Part shown: one piece after another, positions 9,596-20,187 of the stretch
Layout: each line of letters starts with the position of its first letter
How positions within the stretch are numbered: position 1 is the stretch's first letter
DNA from: Procambarus clarkii
Lineage: Eukaryota > Arthropoda > Malacostraca > Decapoda > Cambaridae
NCBI RefSeq assembly: GCF_040958095.1
Contig: NC_091195.1
Location: 28,313,586-28,377,585 of the forward strand
Direction of reading: 5' to 3'
Length of the DNA: 64,000 nucleotides
The notes under the pieces: model-generated
What the model was told of the DNA's origin: nothing
Database searches by the model: none
What the model saw: the letters and a program-made list of their open reading frames with translations, nothing else
Made by a program: the position numbers and the translations under genes

Positions 9596-12549
9596 TGGAG
9601 GTGCCGAAAAAGTCTCCCATTCAAACTATCACTAATAGAGTAACCTCATTCATCTTTGCCAACATACAAGGACTGAAAACAAGAACAAACAACAAAGTAC
9701 AGTTCATAAATGGCCTCCTCACGGAGTCAAATGCAGTATTTGGAGCTTTCACAGAAACCCATGCAGGGGAATTGTTGGACAGTGAGATCTGGATTCCAGG
9801 ATATAACCTATTCAGGTGTGATAGGAAAATTAGGTCACATGGAGGAGTGGGTCTGTATATTAGGGAAGACCTTGTATGCTCGGAGCTCCTAAACGTTACA
9901 AATGAGGTGGTAGAGGTACTGGGATTAAAAATAGAGAAAATAAATTTAGTGATTATACTAATATACAAACCGCCAGATGCAACGGCTGAGGAATTCACAG
10001 AACAGATAAGCAAAATAGAGAATAGCCTTGATAATTTGGAGAACCCGATACCTGATATTATTTTCCTAGGTGACTTCAACTTGCCTAGTCTCAGGTGGAA
10101 AATAGCAAACAATAATATTATACCAGGAAATCTATCAGGACCTAACCAACCACAGATTAGAGAACTACTTAGATTCTGTGACAAATTTTCACTCAATCAG
10201 CAGATATCGGAGCCAACGAGAAATGAAAATATTCTAGATCTGGTCTTTACGAACAATGAAGACATTATCAGAGACATTACGATATCAGATACCACATACT
10301 CAGATCACAAACTCATTGAAGTGCAAACGACCATCAATACTCAGAATAGACCTAAAACGTTGATAAAGCGAGAGGGGCTATTCAGTAAATTCAATTTTAA
10401 TAATAAAAGGATAGACTGGGAGATAATAAACAGGGAACTTACAAACATTCCATGGGGAACCAGAAAGAAAGCCAGAAAGAGATCTAACGTAGAAAGAGAA
10501 CGCAGACGACACTATAAACGCAGGAAAAAAATAACGGAACTGCTTATGCAGACACGAATTTCCCGTCAAAGAAGGAATAATTTAAATAGGGAGATTGAAG
10601 AAATCGAGCGGAAATTGAAACACTCATATGAAACTGAAGAAAGGCAGTTAGAACAGAAAGCAATTCAGGAAATAAAGAAAAATCCAAAATATTTTTTCTC
10701 ATATGCGAAATCAAAAGCAAAAACCACTGCCAGTATTGGACCTATTCGTACAAGTGAAGGTTCATACACGGAGGATGACAAAGAAATTAGTGAAATCCTA
10801 AAAAAGCAGTATGAGGACATGTTTAGCACTCCAATAAACAACATGAAGGTGGAAGATCCAGACAATTTCTTTATGCGGGATATTCAAACCCCGGTAAATA
10901 TAACTGATATAAACACGAGCGCACTAAATTTTGAAAAAGAAATTGAAAACATGCCCATGCACTCGGCCCCAGGTCCAGACTCATGGAATTCAATATTTAT
11001 AAAGAAATGCAAAGTGCCGGTAGCACAGGCACTCAGTATAGTGTGGAGGAAGAGCTTGGACACGGGGGAGATACCAGATGCACTTAAAGTAGCAGACATA
11101 GCCCCTCTACACAAGGGAGGGAGCAAAGCATTGGCAAAAAATTATAGACCAGTTGCACTAACATCGCACATCATAAAAGTATTTGAGAGAGTGATTAGGA
11201 GTCAGGTCACCAATTTCATGGAGACCAATGACCTTCATAACCCAGGCCAACATGGATTTCGAGCGGGAAGATCGTGCCTCTCACAGCTACTTGAGCACTA
11301 CGACAAAGTCACTGAAGCATTAGAAGAGAAACAGAATGCTGATGTGATATACACGGACTTCGCAAAGGCCTTCGATAAATGTGAGCATGGCGTGATAGCA
11401 CACAAAATGAAGTCAATGGGAATAACCGGTAAAGTAGGACGCTGGATACTCAGTTTTCTGTCAAACAGGACTCAGCGAGTAACTGTCAACCATATAAAAT
11501 CTAGTCCAAGTGCAGTGAAAAGCTCTGTACCTCAGGGTACAGTCCTTGCACCACTGCTTTTCCTTATTCTCATATCAGATATAGACAAAAATACAAGTCA
11601 CAGCTTCGTATCATCCTTTGCAGATGACACAAAAATCAGTATGAAAATTACCTCGGCTGAGGACATTGAAAAACTTCAAGCTGATATTAATAAAGTTTTC
11701 GACTGGGCATCAGAAAATAACATGATGTTTAACAGTGATAAATTCCAGGTACTCAGGTACGGTAAAAATGAGGACCTTAAACATAATACAGAGTACAAAA
11801 CACAATCAAATGTACCCATAGTAGGAAAACAGCATGTAAAGGATTTGGGAATAATAATGTCTGACGACCTAACGTTTAAGGAGCATAACCAAGCAAATAT
11901 TGCGACAGCCAGAAAAATGATAGGATGGATTACGAGAACTTTCAAATCCAGGGATCCCATCACAATGGTTGTACTCTTCAAGGCACTTGTGTTGTCCCGT
12001 CTTGAGTACTGCTCAGTACTCACTTCCCCCTTCAAAGCAGGAGAGATTGCTGAAATAGAGGGAATACAGAGAACATATACGGCACGCATAGACGCAATAA
12101 AGCACCTAAATTATTGGGATCGTCTCAAAGCCCTCCAAATGTACTCACTAGAAAGAAGACGAGAGAGATATCAAATAATATACACCTGGAAGATACTGGA
12201 GGGCCAAGTACCAAATCTACACAGTAAAATAACAACGTACTGGAGTGAACGACATGGAAGAAAATGTAGAATAGTACCAATGAAGAGCAGAGGTGCCATA
12301 GGCACAATCAGAGAACACTGTATAAACATCAGAGGTCCGCGGTTGTTCAACGTCCTCCCAGCAAGCATAAGAAATATTGCCGGAACAACCGTGGACATTT
12401 TCAAGAGGAAACTAGATTTATTCCTCCAAGGAGTGCCGGACCAACCGGGCTGTGGTGGGTATGTGGGCCTGCGGGCCGCTCCAAGCAACAGCCTGGTGGA
12501 CCAAACTCTCACAAGTCGAGCCTGGCCTCGGGCCGGGCTTGGGGAGTAG
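9595..12549 (+). CDS. LINE ORF2: AP-type endonuclease and reverse transcriptase
   Basis: 984 residues from the ATG at 9595, the base shared with the ORF1 stop (TAATG). The frame is open back to an ATG at 9457, but that part overlaps ORF1 and precedes the endonuclease. Endonuclease signatures: FIFANIQGLKTR, GDFNLPSLRW, TYSDHKLIEV (residues about 18-240). A basic linker follows, then reverse transcriptase: NYRPVALTSH, GFRAGRSCLS, YTDFAKAFDK, SVPQGTVLAPLLFL and the catalytic FADD box at 11617-11628. The C-terminal conserved segment ends GYVGLRAAPSNSLVDQ. No frameshift or stop is seen, so the protein may be functional. Confidence 0.92.
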   Translation: MEVPKKSPIQTITNRVTSFIFANIQGLKTRTNNKVQFINGLLTESNAVFGAFTETHAGELLDSEIWIPGYNLFRCDRKIRSHGGVGLYIREDLVCSELLNVTNEVVEVLGLKIEKINLVIILIYKPPDATAEEFTEQISKIENSLDNLENPIPDIIFLGDFNLPSLRWKIANNNIIPGNLSGPNQPQIRELLRFCDKFSLNQQISEPTRNENILDLVFTNNEDIIRDITISDTTYSDHKLIEVQTTINTQNRPKTLIKREGLFSKFNFNNKRIDWEIINRELTNIPWGTRKKARKRSNVERERRRHYKRRKKITELLMQTRISRQRRNNLNREIEEIERKLKHSYETEERQLEQKAIQEIKKNPKYFFSYAKSKAKTTASIGPIRTSEGSYTEDDKEISEILKKQYEDMFSTPINNMKVEDPDNFFMRDIQTPVNITDINTSALNFEKEIENMPMHSAPGPDSWNSIFIKKCKVPVAQALSIVWRKSLDTGEIPDALKVADIAPLHKGGSKALAKNYRPVALTSHIIKVFERVIRSQVTNFMETNDLHNPGQHGFRAGRSCLSQLLEHYDKVTEALEEKQNADVIYTDFAKAFDKCEHGVIAHKMKSMGITGKVGRWILSFLSNRTQRVTVNHIKSSPSAVKSSVPQGTVLAPLLFLILISDIDKNTSHSFVSSFADDTKISMKITSAEDIEKLQADINKVFDWASENNMMFNSDKFQVLRYGKNEDLKHNTEYKTQSNVPIVGKQHVKDLGIIMSDDLTFKEHNQANIATARKMIGWITRTFKSRDPITMVVLFKALVLSRLEYCSVLTSPFKAGEIAEIEGIQRTYTARIDAIKHLNYWDRLKALQMYSLERRRERYQIIYTWKILEGQVPNLHSKITTYWSERHGRKCRIVPMKSRGAIGTIREHCINIRGPRLFNVLPASIRNIAGTTVDIFKRKLDLFLQGVPDQPGCGGYVGLRAAPSNSLVDQTLTSRAWPRAGLGE

Positions 12550-12654
12550 ACGAACTCCCAGAACCCCATCAACCAGGTATCAACCAGGTATAGCTCTCAT
12601 CCTGTAACTACACTTAGGTAATTACACGCATGACAGCAGGCTGCTTCTGTTACA

Positions 12655-12850
12655 TGTAACCACCCAGCCACTTTGACTGGACAGTAGAGTGACGGTCTCA
12701 CTTCGTGCTGGTTGGCGTTCAATCCCTGATCGTCCAAGTAGTTGGGTGCCATTCCTTCCTTCCGCCTGTCTCATCCCAAATACTTAACCATAACCTGACT
12801 AAAGTGCTATAAAGTTGTAATGGCTTGGCACTCTCCCCTGATAATTAAAA
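12655..12850 (+). repeat. tRNA-like SINE, family C, + orientation
   Basis: Head region with GGTTGGGTGCCATTCC-like body preceded by GTTCAATCCCTGATCG (B-box-like). A diverged reverse-orientation relative lies at 58.29-58.43 kb, sharing the order: B-box-like motif, GGTTGGG block, CTTAACC..AACCTGA, TTGGCACT. Ends are approximate. Confidence 0.65.
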
Positions 12851-13413
12851 ATTATTACATGTAACCAAAAAAAAAAATGGTAGGATTTTTTTTCATGGGT
12901 CAAGGTAAACTCCATTGCATCCACAGAGAGCTGTTATATTCATATTTGCATGATACATGTAAAACCTAGACAGTAATTGTTTAAATCCTCATATGATAAT
13001 AACCACATTATCCTACGAATCAACAAATAATGATAACCACTATCTAATGGTTAACAATTAGTTTAGATTGCTTAACAAAGAATGTTGGTGGATATACTTG
13101 TAGTTTATCTGTTATTGGTCTAACCACTGTATTGCACCGCTATTATTAAATATGCTGACCTCTGTGCGCAGAACAAAATTATTTCCCCAATTTGTTTTCT
13201 TCTTATGTTGTTAAAATGCCTTCCCTGAACACATAAACATAAGAAATGGTAAAAAGAAACACTTGGTGAAGTCTCTACTTCACGCTGTAGTGGAATGGAG
13301 AAGATGAAGTACGATGTCACGGCTGGGTGTTGGCCCGTGCCAACACGGGCCAACTGCCAGAGAATTCCGAAGCTGGTTGTGTGGGGTGATTCAGCACTTG
13401 CCACAAATGTATA
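12851..13413. other. Intron stretch, nothing recognised
   Basis: AT-rich intron DNA with a short A-run near 12869 and an inverted GGCCCGTGCC/GGCACGGGCC-like pair near 13331-13351. No gene signal. Confidence 0.6.
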
Positions 13414-13561
13414 GTTGACCAGACCACACACTAGAAGGTGAAGGGACGACGACGTTTTGGTCCGTCCTGGACCATTCTCAAGTCGATTGCGACTTGAGAA
13501 TGGTCCAGGACGGACCAAAACATCGTCGTCCCTTCACCTTCTAGTGTGTGGTCTGGTCAAC
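13414..13561. repeat. Near-perfect 72-bp inverted repeat with 4-nt loop
   Basis: Left arm 13414-13485, loop ATTG (13486-13489), right arm 13490-13561. The arms differ at a single position by my reading (GACGACGACG versus GACGACGATG). The arm begins GTTGACCAGACCACACAC. A strongly diverged relative without intact pairing lies at 23.04-23.23 kb, and both are followed by a similar CGTTATTGTGA sequence, so this is a dispersed foldback family. Confidence 0.93.
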
Positions 13562-14160
13562 TTACTTTAGCCACGTTATTGTGACTCCTCGCCTGCAAAT
13601 GTATAGTATTTGTGTCCTTTATTTTTGTGTTTACAGTGGATTTTTTATGGCTTATTATTTGTTATCTTGTATACAGTATATGGATGTTTTTGACAATATT
13701 TACAGAGTAGAACATTCACAATGTTCTAAGAAACTGTGGTACATGTGTCAATAATGTGTCCAGTAAGAATGTTTGTCGCAGTATTACTTGTTCAATTTTC
13801 AATTTACAGATCCTGTTTACATTGTCATACACTATATTATGCAGTACTATGCGTAATCATGAGTGAGAGATAATCACTGAAGCAGTTCATTTAGCACAAG
13901 GCAACTTTGCGTTCAATGCACCGGATCTTGTACAGCTGATCGTGTATTTCTTGCCGGGCCCTGTCTGATTTTCTCTCACTTTCAACTTTTGTTCAAGCAG
14001 TATTACATTTGCTGGAAGAAGATTTAAAAGTTGTAGGCTTCGATGTTCATACAGTGTTCTCTGATTGTGCTCTTGCCGCTTCTACTCTTCACCTTTTTTA
14101 AGATATTTTATATTTGTGTATGTGTGCTTTATATGTTCTCTAAATACTTTGTTATATATA
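13562..14160. other. Intron stretch, nothing recognised
   Basis: AT-rich DNA after the hairpin. I find no coding or repeat signature beyond the hairpin-associated flank. Confidence 0.6.
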
Positions 14161-14161
14161 T

Positions 14162-14455
14162 TTATTCAGCCTTGAGTACTGAGCAGCATCCCTTGTTTTG
14201 ATGGGTCTTGTAATCCACCTTATCAGCCTTGAGTACTGAGCAGCATCCCTTGTTTTGATGGGTCTTGTAATCTACCTTATCAGCCTTGAGTACTGAGCAG
14301 CATCCCTTGTTTTGATGGGTCTTATAATCTACCTTATTATTTTCCAGGCTAAATCTTAAGTTTGCTTGGTTATGTTCACTAAACGTTACTTCGTCTAATA
14401 TCATTATTCCTAGATCCTTTATGTGGTGTTTCCATTCCATGTGATGTGATTGCAA
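14162..14455 (-). pseudogene. LINE fragment with internally tripled 57-bp segment
   Basis: On the minus strand, HHIKDLGIMILDEVTFSEHN followed by QANLRF matches the HVKDLGIIMSDDLTFKEHNQ segment of the intact LINE ORF2. The following WITRPIKTRDAAQYSRL-like stretch is repeated three times as a 57-bp direct repeat (starts at 14167, 14224 and 14281 on the + strand). Because 57 is a multiple of three the frame stays open through the repeats. Confidence 0.8.
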
Positions 14456-14559
14456 TTTTAATCCTGCATCTAGTTTAAGATCTGAATTTTTTTCATATCT
14501 AAATAGTTAGAATTAGTTAGTTGAAAATCATGACCTTGATTTTCTCCTGGAACTCTAGC

Positions 14560-15260
14560 TCTCTCTGCTGGTTGGGTAGCAATGAGTTCTATGAGGGGGG
14601 TAGAAATAGCCTAAGCTACTCTATCCCTTTGAGATGTATTTCTTTCTTGTCTCAATAAACATACTTGAACTTGAGTTCTATGCCCATTCCAGAGTCTGTA
14701 TTGGCTGCCTTAGCTTTACCAGGTGTTCAAATCTGTTTCCTGAGGGGGAACCTCGTTGGTTCCCTGAAGCTATCATACTAGGTTATATGGTACTTGATCA
14801 GTGTCATCAGTCGCGGAGTTTGTTTTGCCTACTGGGGACCACGAGTCAGTACCTGGACCCTCAGGGAGGCACAGAGAGCGATGGCTTATGATCACTTTAC
14901 ATTTAAAGGTTATCATCTTTGACGTCACCAAGGAAAGGCACCCAGAAAGACGGGTAAATTACAACAGACCACTGCATGGTTTGAAAAACGAGACCATAGC
15001 CCTTCAAAATATCAAAAGAACTTCCCCAATAATAAAACAAACAACCAAATCTTTGTGAAACTAGCCCCCCCCCCCTTCCTGCTAGTTAGCTCTGCCTTCC
15101 CCCTCGTTGGGGGTGAGGAGGTAGCTGGCCTAGGTCAGCCAGGCCGACACCGCTCGGTTCTTTAATGAGGAAATATGCCACCAACCTGAGGGAAGGAGGG
15201 TGTCAGGAAGCCTTCAGGGCTCACCCAGAAACTGGCGTTTCATTACATTCAACGCTAACT
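14560..15260. mobile_element. DIRS-like element terminal remnants
   Basis: Segments here match, in reverse or direct orientation, the flanks of the DIRS-like element at 30.5-34.1 kb. CCTACTGGGGACCACGAG near 14829 corresponds to the complement of 33.95-34.03 kb, and CTCACCCAGAAACTGGCGTT near 15220 corresponds to 34.09 kb. No internal coding region remains here. A 12-base C run lies at about 15066-15077. Confidence 0.55.
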
Positions 15261-15561
15261 TTTTTTACAACAATCGTCTGGACGTTTTACCCATTTTATT
15301 TTTACCCGGACGTCTGGTTCAGCCATCATCTCTAGCATCAGCTTTCTTATACTTAAATACGTAATATTATTGGAAAATTAAATTATTTATTAATAAAACT
15401 AAGATGTTAGGTGAAATGGAATGTTGCTAATCAATGAATAATTATAGAGAATAAGTCATATTACTGTAATATATATATATACACAAGTACAGTGTATTCT
15501 GTATATCATCATTATAACATGTATATGGATAAGTACTGTACAGTAATGCAAACACCGGCAG
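15261..15561. other. Intron sequence before exon C
   Basis: AT-rich, with TATATATATA near 15471, ending in the CCGGCAG acceptor. No gene signal. Confidence 0.6.
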
Positions 15562-15765
15562 GTACGAATGTGTCGACGGGACCGCGAGGTGTGGGAGCGA
15601 GTGGAAGCGGCTAACACTCTTGCATACCTAACAGAAGTGAGCACAGATCTTCAGAGAACCGCAGCCATGACTGACCATCTGATACACACCATGAATGATT
15701 ATCTTAAAGACACATCTACGTCGCCCGGAACTAATGTTCCCCAGGGAATTTGTGGTTCCCCTATT
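15562..15765 (+). CDS. ARMC8: ARMC8 exon C
   Basis: 204 nt, phase 0 at both ends, between CCGGCAG and GTGAGT. It encodes VRMCRRDREVWERVEAANTL, then AYLTEVSTDLQRTAAMTDHL and a linker (SPGTNVPQGICGSPI). The 'ERVE.A.TLAYL....LQR.A..TDHLI' pattern is characteristic of ARMC8. The linker between this helix pair and the next exon seems about ten residues longer than in vertebrate ARMC8 as I recall it. Confidence 0.95.
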
Positions 15766-15987
15766 GTGAGTTGCTTATGCTGTTTAAGAATTCTCTTGTT
15801 ATATAACATAAATGGATTTCTGTTTATTTGTTATACAGTGTAATTGTTGAAGTCTGGACTAATTGGTTCCGGGCCTATTTTGAACTTTCAATACTTTGCA
15901 TTTTCTGGTACAATTGGCTGTAATACTACAGTGTTTTGAGGCCTCTGGATTTGTGCAGGCCTACTGAACACCAGGAACTTAATCTGG

Positions 15988-16233
15988 GTCTAGTTTCACG
16001 AAGCAGTTATGCAAGCACTTACGAACCTGTACATCTTTTCTAAATCTTTGGCGGCTTTGGTTACATTTATTAAACAGTTAATGAGCTCCGAAGCACCAGG
16101 AGGCTGTTTATAACAATAACAACAGTTGAATAGGAAGTTTTCATGCTTGTAAACTGTTTAATAAATGGAACCAAAGCCGTCAAAGATCGAGGAAAGATGT
16201 ACACGTTCCTAAGTGCTTTCGTGAATCTGGCCG
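15988..16233. mobile_element. Foldback MITE, copy 1
   Basis: Long imperfect inverted arms. The left begins CTAGTTTCACGAAGCAG and the right ends CTTTCGTGAATCTGGCC. Both contain ACATCTTT and CTTTGG, and AACAGTT / AACTGTTTAATAA border a short asymmetric loop. No coding capacity. A second copy lies at 42.92-43.17 kb. Confidence 0.85.
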
Positions 16234-16359
16234 CTGGTGTGTTCAGAGAGGCAAGGGGTGTGCATGGTCATCACAGATAAGACTCAAAACTGAGAATTAA
16301 AGGCAAAACAGGACAAAGCATGAATCTTGATTTGAAAGAGAAATAAAAGAAAATAGAGC

Positions 16360-16550
16360 AACGAACAAAAGTGGATGTATTAAAGATGCACTTAGACAAG
16401 TTCTTGCAAGAAGTGCCAGACCAACTAGGCTGTAGTGGATATGTGGGCCTGCAGGCAGCTCTAAGCAACAGCCTGTTGAACCAAGTTGCGCCTGACCTGA
16501 GTCCAGGCTTGGGAAGTAGAAGAACTCTCAAAACCCTCTCCAGGGATGCT
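16360..16550 (+). mobile_element. LINE-1A 3' fragment
   Basis: Encodes MDVLKMHLDKFLQEVPDQLG, then CSGYVGLQAALSNSLLNQ, the C-terminal segment of the ORF2 at 9.6-12.5 kb, followed by the GGGAAGTAGAAGAACTC tail. Heavily 5'-truncated and diverged. Confidence 0.8.
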
Positions 16551-16669
16551 CCAGGTAACGAGCAGTTTGCTGATTGTAAATGATCGTTGTGTCAATGCAG
16601 TGTGCCACCAAGTGGCAGTTCAAGTCACCCGGGGGGGTCCAGCCGGCCCAAACCTTCACTTGTGGGCCT

Positions 16670-17000
16670 GGTGCCACTTAAGACTCGCTGGCCTCTGTGG
16701 GGACCTTGTCTGCTTTCTAGTCCAGTGGTGTAGTGTTTCTTGGAATGTTATTATCCCACAGGAAATTGTGTTTTGCACCTGTTTATGCTTCACAATTGTA
16801 TTGATGCAATCTGCCTAGTGTGTTCCCTGTCTATGAGTTGCTGTGACATTGTTTCAGGATTATTTTCCTTGGTGTTAGTTTGCATTTCCTGTTTGATCAC
16901 CTGAGTTATCTTTGAGGGGTTCCAGTGTCCTCCTTTTTTGGGGTTTCTCCTGTTGTTACTTGCTAGGGCTTAGGGCTTGCTCATGAGTGTCACGGCGCTT
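16670..17000 (+). repeat. Dispersed repeat of unknown class, copy 1
   Basis: Shares a sequence order with 35.41-35.69 kb: GCCTCTGTGGGGACC, TAGTGTTTCTTGG, TGTTTCRGG, GAGTGTCCTCCTTT-like, and GGGGTTTCYCC. No coding frame. It resembles flanks of the DIRS-like copies, so it may be part of their untranslated ends. Confidence 0.55.
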
Positions 17001-18240
17001 GATTCAAGGTAAATAAATTAACTATTTGTGTACTTCACAGTAAAATGCATGGCCCCAATTTGTGTACTGTGAGTTGGTGCCTTATGTGTTTCTGGGTTTG
17101 CACTTACGTAGTGATCAAGGATTCTTTTTGTATATTCTGTGGCACTGTATGCCTTCCCTCATTTACTGGGTTATGTGTTAGGCTAACCTCTGTGCTTCTC
17201 GTGCTTCTGCCCATTAACACTATCGCTTCCGGATAACAGTAATGACGTCCTAAAATAATTCCACACAGTTTTCCCGAGGACGGCAGTTCCGTCCAAAATT
17301 AAAATATTAAAAAAAAAATTACTTTATTCTCCGATTACTATGCGGTTTGTTTAAAATGCGCGCCAACGTCTTCCCATTCTTTGTGGTTATACATGGATAT
17401 ACATAATGCTTTTGTGTTATAGAAGTTCTACACAACTAATACCAAGGAACTCACATTCCTCCAATTCCACGAAGTAGTCATTTGGTCACTGGTATACTTT
17501 GAGTGTATGGGTTAGCTTCTCAAAAATGACATCATAATACATGCTGGTGATGAGGATGAGGATGACAGCAGTTCTACAGGTGACACTGTTGCAACACCCA
17601 GAGCATCAGGCGTGAGGCAGCCACTCTTTACCTTTATGTTCTTTATCTTATGGTATTGGTAATGTTGTTCTTATACTTGTTCTTATATGTAAATATTCCT
17701 TTAGAGCGTTCTATTGCGAACAATTTGATACCAAATTCAACAACGTAGCACGGAAATTGAGGTAAGAAAGCTGAAAAAGAGTATAAACATCGCTCGGGCT
17801 ACCTTGGGGTGCGTGACGGCCCACTCGCCGGGAAAGCGAAAGTGGTAATTATAATGGCATGGAGAGCCAGTTTATGTTCCATCCAGGGGGGAATGGGAGG
17901 GTTGTTTACTACCGTCCTCTGTTGGTTGGATTGCTACGAATTCCTCGTGCACCCTAGAATTGAATTTTGCTGCTTGTCATTTTCCAATGAGTGAGTGAGT
18001 TTTTTTTTTTTTTTTTTTTGTTTTTGTTTAGACAGTGATTGCCACTACAGTTGTGTCTATAACTCTGCCTATTAGATTCAGGGGTTCTTTTACCTGTGTG
18101 TGTGTAAAGTCTGTTGTTGCTGGAGCTTTATTTTTGTACAGCTTTGCCTATTTTAGGCAGCAGCCTTTCAGTCTTATAACAGGCTGCTACCGGCAATGGC
18201 TGGCAATTATTGCTGCTGGCACAGGAGGAGGGAAGCCTCC
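17001..18240. other. Intron stretch, mostly unrecognised
   Basis: AT-rich, with a T20 run at 18000-18019. At 17.54-17.63 kb a short acidic-looking frame (GATGAGGATGAGGATGAC) appears without any recognisable domain. I cannot assign a family. Confidence 0.5.
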
Positions 18241-18269
18241 TCTACTTTTTTAGAAGGCATTTGAGGCTT

Positions 18270-19215
18270 TGATGCTTGTCTTGTCATAAATCTATTCCTT
18301 CCCTGTTTCATTTCATTTCTTGGATGCCAGATGCGGTGGATGCCTTTTGGCAGGACTGGTCGAGGTGGGGTTACCTGTACCTCTTTCCCCAGGTCCAGCT
18401 GTTGCTTCGGGTTCTGAATCGGTTGGAGTCCTACGTCCTACCAAGAGAGAAAGTAGTCCTCATGTCCCATTAGTGGCTGTCAAATATCCGACAAAGCAGC
18501 CTTGGTTCCAGGCGCTGCTTGCTCGGTGTGCGAACCCGGGACGTTTTCTGCGGATCCACCTCTTCCAACAAGTCGGACCAGTCTAGTACACGGCTGGTTT
18601 GGTCTTCTCCTCTGCTCGTTGCGTCTGGTCTTTTTGACCCTGGTTTATCACCATTTATATGATGATCAGGTGGCTTCATTGGTGGTGTCCCACCTAAGAG
18701 CTTCATCTCAGCGACAGTATGAAGTTTCCTTGTGTTCTTTCCAACATTTTCTCTCTCTTCGTAGGTTGTCTTCTATTTTGGATCGGGTTGTCTTGTCCTT
18801 TCTGTCTTGGCTATTTCAGGACTGTCCTTTGATGCCTAATACTATCGCCTTGTATCATATGGCACTGGCAGAGCTGCTCCAGCTTGCGTTCGGGGTGGAT
18901 GTCTCTTCTGCCCCATTCCATAAGCATTCTCGTGTTTTGTTTCACCTCCGGTCCTGCTTATGCGCTGCCCGAGCCATCCTGGTCCTTGGACAGGGTGCTC
19001 TCCTATCTTTCCTCTCCTCAGTTTGTGGTGGCCTCTTCGGTTCAAGATTGTTTTTCCATGGCTCTCTTTCTGTTGGCATTGGGCTCTGGGGGTTGGGTCG
19101 GGGAGCTGCATGCTTTACCCTGGTGCAGGGGTTTCTGCTCTTTCAGTCCTGGTGGTAGGTTTGTTCGGTTGCAGCCTTCTCCTTTTCTGGCGAAGAATGA
19201 GACGATTGATTTCCA
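18270..19215 (+). pseudogene. DIRS-like retroelement fragment A (RNase H end and tyrosine recombinase start)
   Basis: The frame at 18276 encodes AFWQDWSRWGYLYLFPQVQL, equivalent to the segment at 32.17 kb of the larger copy. The frame at 18502 encodes the start of the recombinase (VSHLRASSQRQYEVSLCSFQ). Frame changes then scramble the arm-binding and catalytic region. The match stops at about 19215, where a LINE copy is inserted; GGTCATTGATGATTGGTTGA at 20140 resumes the DIRS sequence. Confidence 0.75.
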
Positions 19216-19218
19216 TAG

Positions 19219-20131
19219 GCAGATATTAATAAAGTTTTCGACTGGGCAGCAGAAAATAACATGATGTTTAACAGCGATAAATTCCAGGTATTCAGATACG
19301 GTAAAAATGAGAACCTTAAACATAATACAGGGTACAAAACGCAATTAAATTTGCCCATAGTAGGAAAGCAACATGTAACATGTAAAAGACTTGGGAATAA
19401 TGATGTCTGATGACCTAAATTTTAGGGAGCATAACCAAGCAAATATTGCGGCAGCCAGGAAAGTGATAGGATGGATTATGAGAACTTTCAAATCCAGGGA
19501 CCCTATCACAATGGTTGTACTCTTCAAATTACTTGTGCTGTCTTGTCTTGAGTACTGCTCAGTACTCGCTTCCCCATTTAGAGCAGGAGAGATTGTTGAA
19601 ATAGAGGGAGTACAGAGAACATATACGGGATACATAATCGAGATAAAGCATCTAAATTATTGGGATCGTCTGAAAGCTCTCTGAATATACTCGCTAGAAA
19701 GACGACGGGAGAGATGTCAAATAATATACACGTGGAAAATACTGGAGGGCCAGGTCCCAAATCTGCACAGTAAAATAACAACATACTGGAATGAATGATA
19801 TAGAAGAAAATGCAGAATAGAACCAGTGAAGAGCAGGGGTGCCATAGGTACAATTAGAGAGAACTGTATAAACATCAGAGGTCCACAGCTGTTCAACATC
19901 CTCCCAGCGAGCATAAGAAATATTGCCAGAACAACCGTGGACATCTTCAAGAGGAAATTAGAAAGTTTCCTCCAAGGATTGCCAGATCAACAAGGCTGCA
20001 GTGGGTATGTGGGCCTGCGGGCCGCTCCAAGCAACAGCCTAGTGGACCAAACTCACAAGTCAAGCCTGGCCTCGGGCCGGGCTTGGGAGTAGAACTTCCA
20101 GAACCCCCATCAACCAGGTATCAACCAGGGG
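19219..20131 (+). pseudogene. 5'-truncated LINE-1A copy nested in DIRS fragment A
   Basis: It starts within the reverse transcriptase (equivalent to 11682 in the intact copy) and runs to the ATCAACCAGGT 3' repeats. There is a 7-nt tandem duplication (ACATGTA) near 19375, an in-frame stop at about 19682 and another near 19797. Nucleotide similarity to the intact copy is high, so it is a relatively young truncated insertion. Confidence 0.9.
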
Positions 20132-20163
20132 GGCCTTGGGTCATTGATGATTGGTTGATGCTA

Positions 20164-20187
20164 ACTCCCTCCCTCCCTCCCTCCCTC
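20164..20187 (+). repeat. (TCCC)n microsatellite
   Basis: Six perfect CTCC-type tetramers directly after the residual DIRS sequence. Confidence 0.9.

Larger units (their letters stand above)
7965..12592 (+). mobile_element. Near-intact two-ORF non-LTR retrotransposon (LINE-1A of this window)
   Basis: An element of about 4.6 kb. It has a long AT-rich leader (about 7965-8644, left edge uncertain), ORF1 with PHD-like and CCCH zinc fingers, ORF2 with endonuclease and reverse transcriptase, and a very short 3' UTR ending in repeats of ATCAACCAGGT. Both ORFs are open throughout. Truncated relatives occur at 16.36, 19.22-20.13 and 28.36 kb, and nested copies near 46.69 and 49.27 kb. ORF2 lacks an RNase H domain after the reverse transcriptase; CR1-like placement is likely but unproven. 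Confidence 0.85.
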
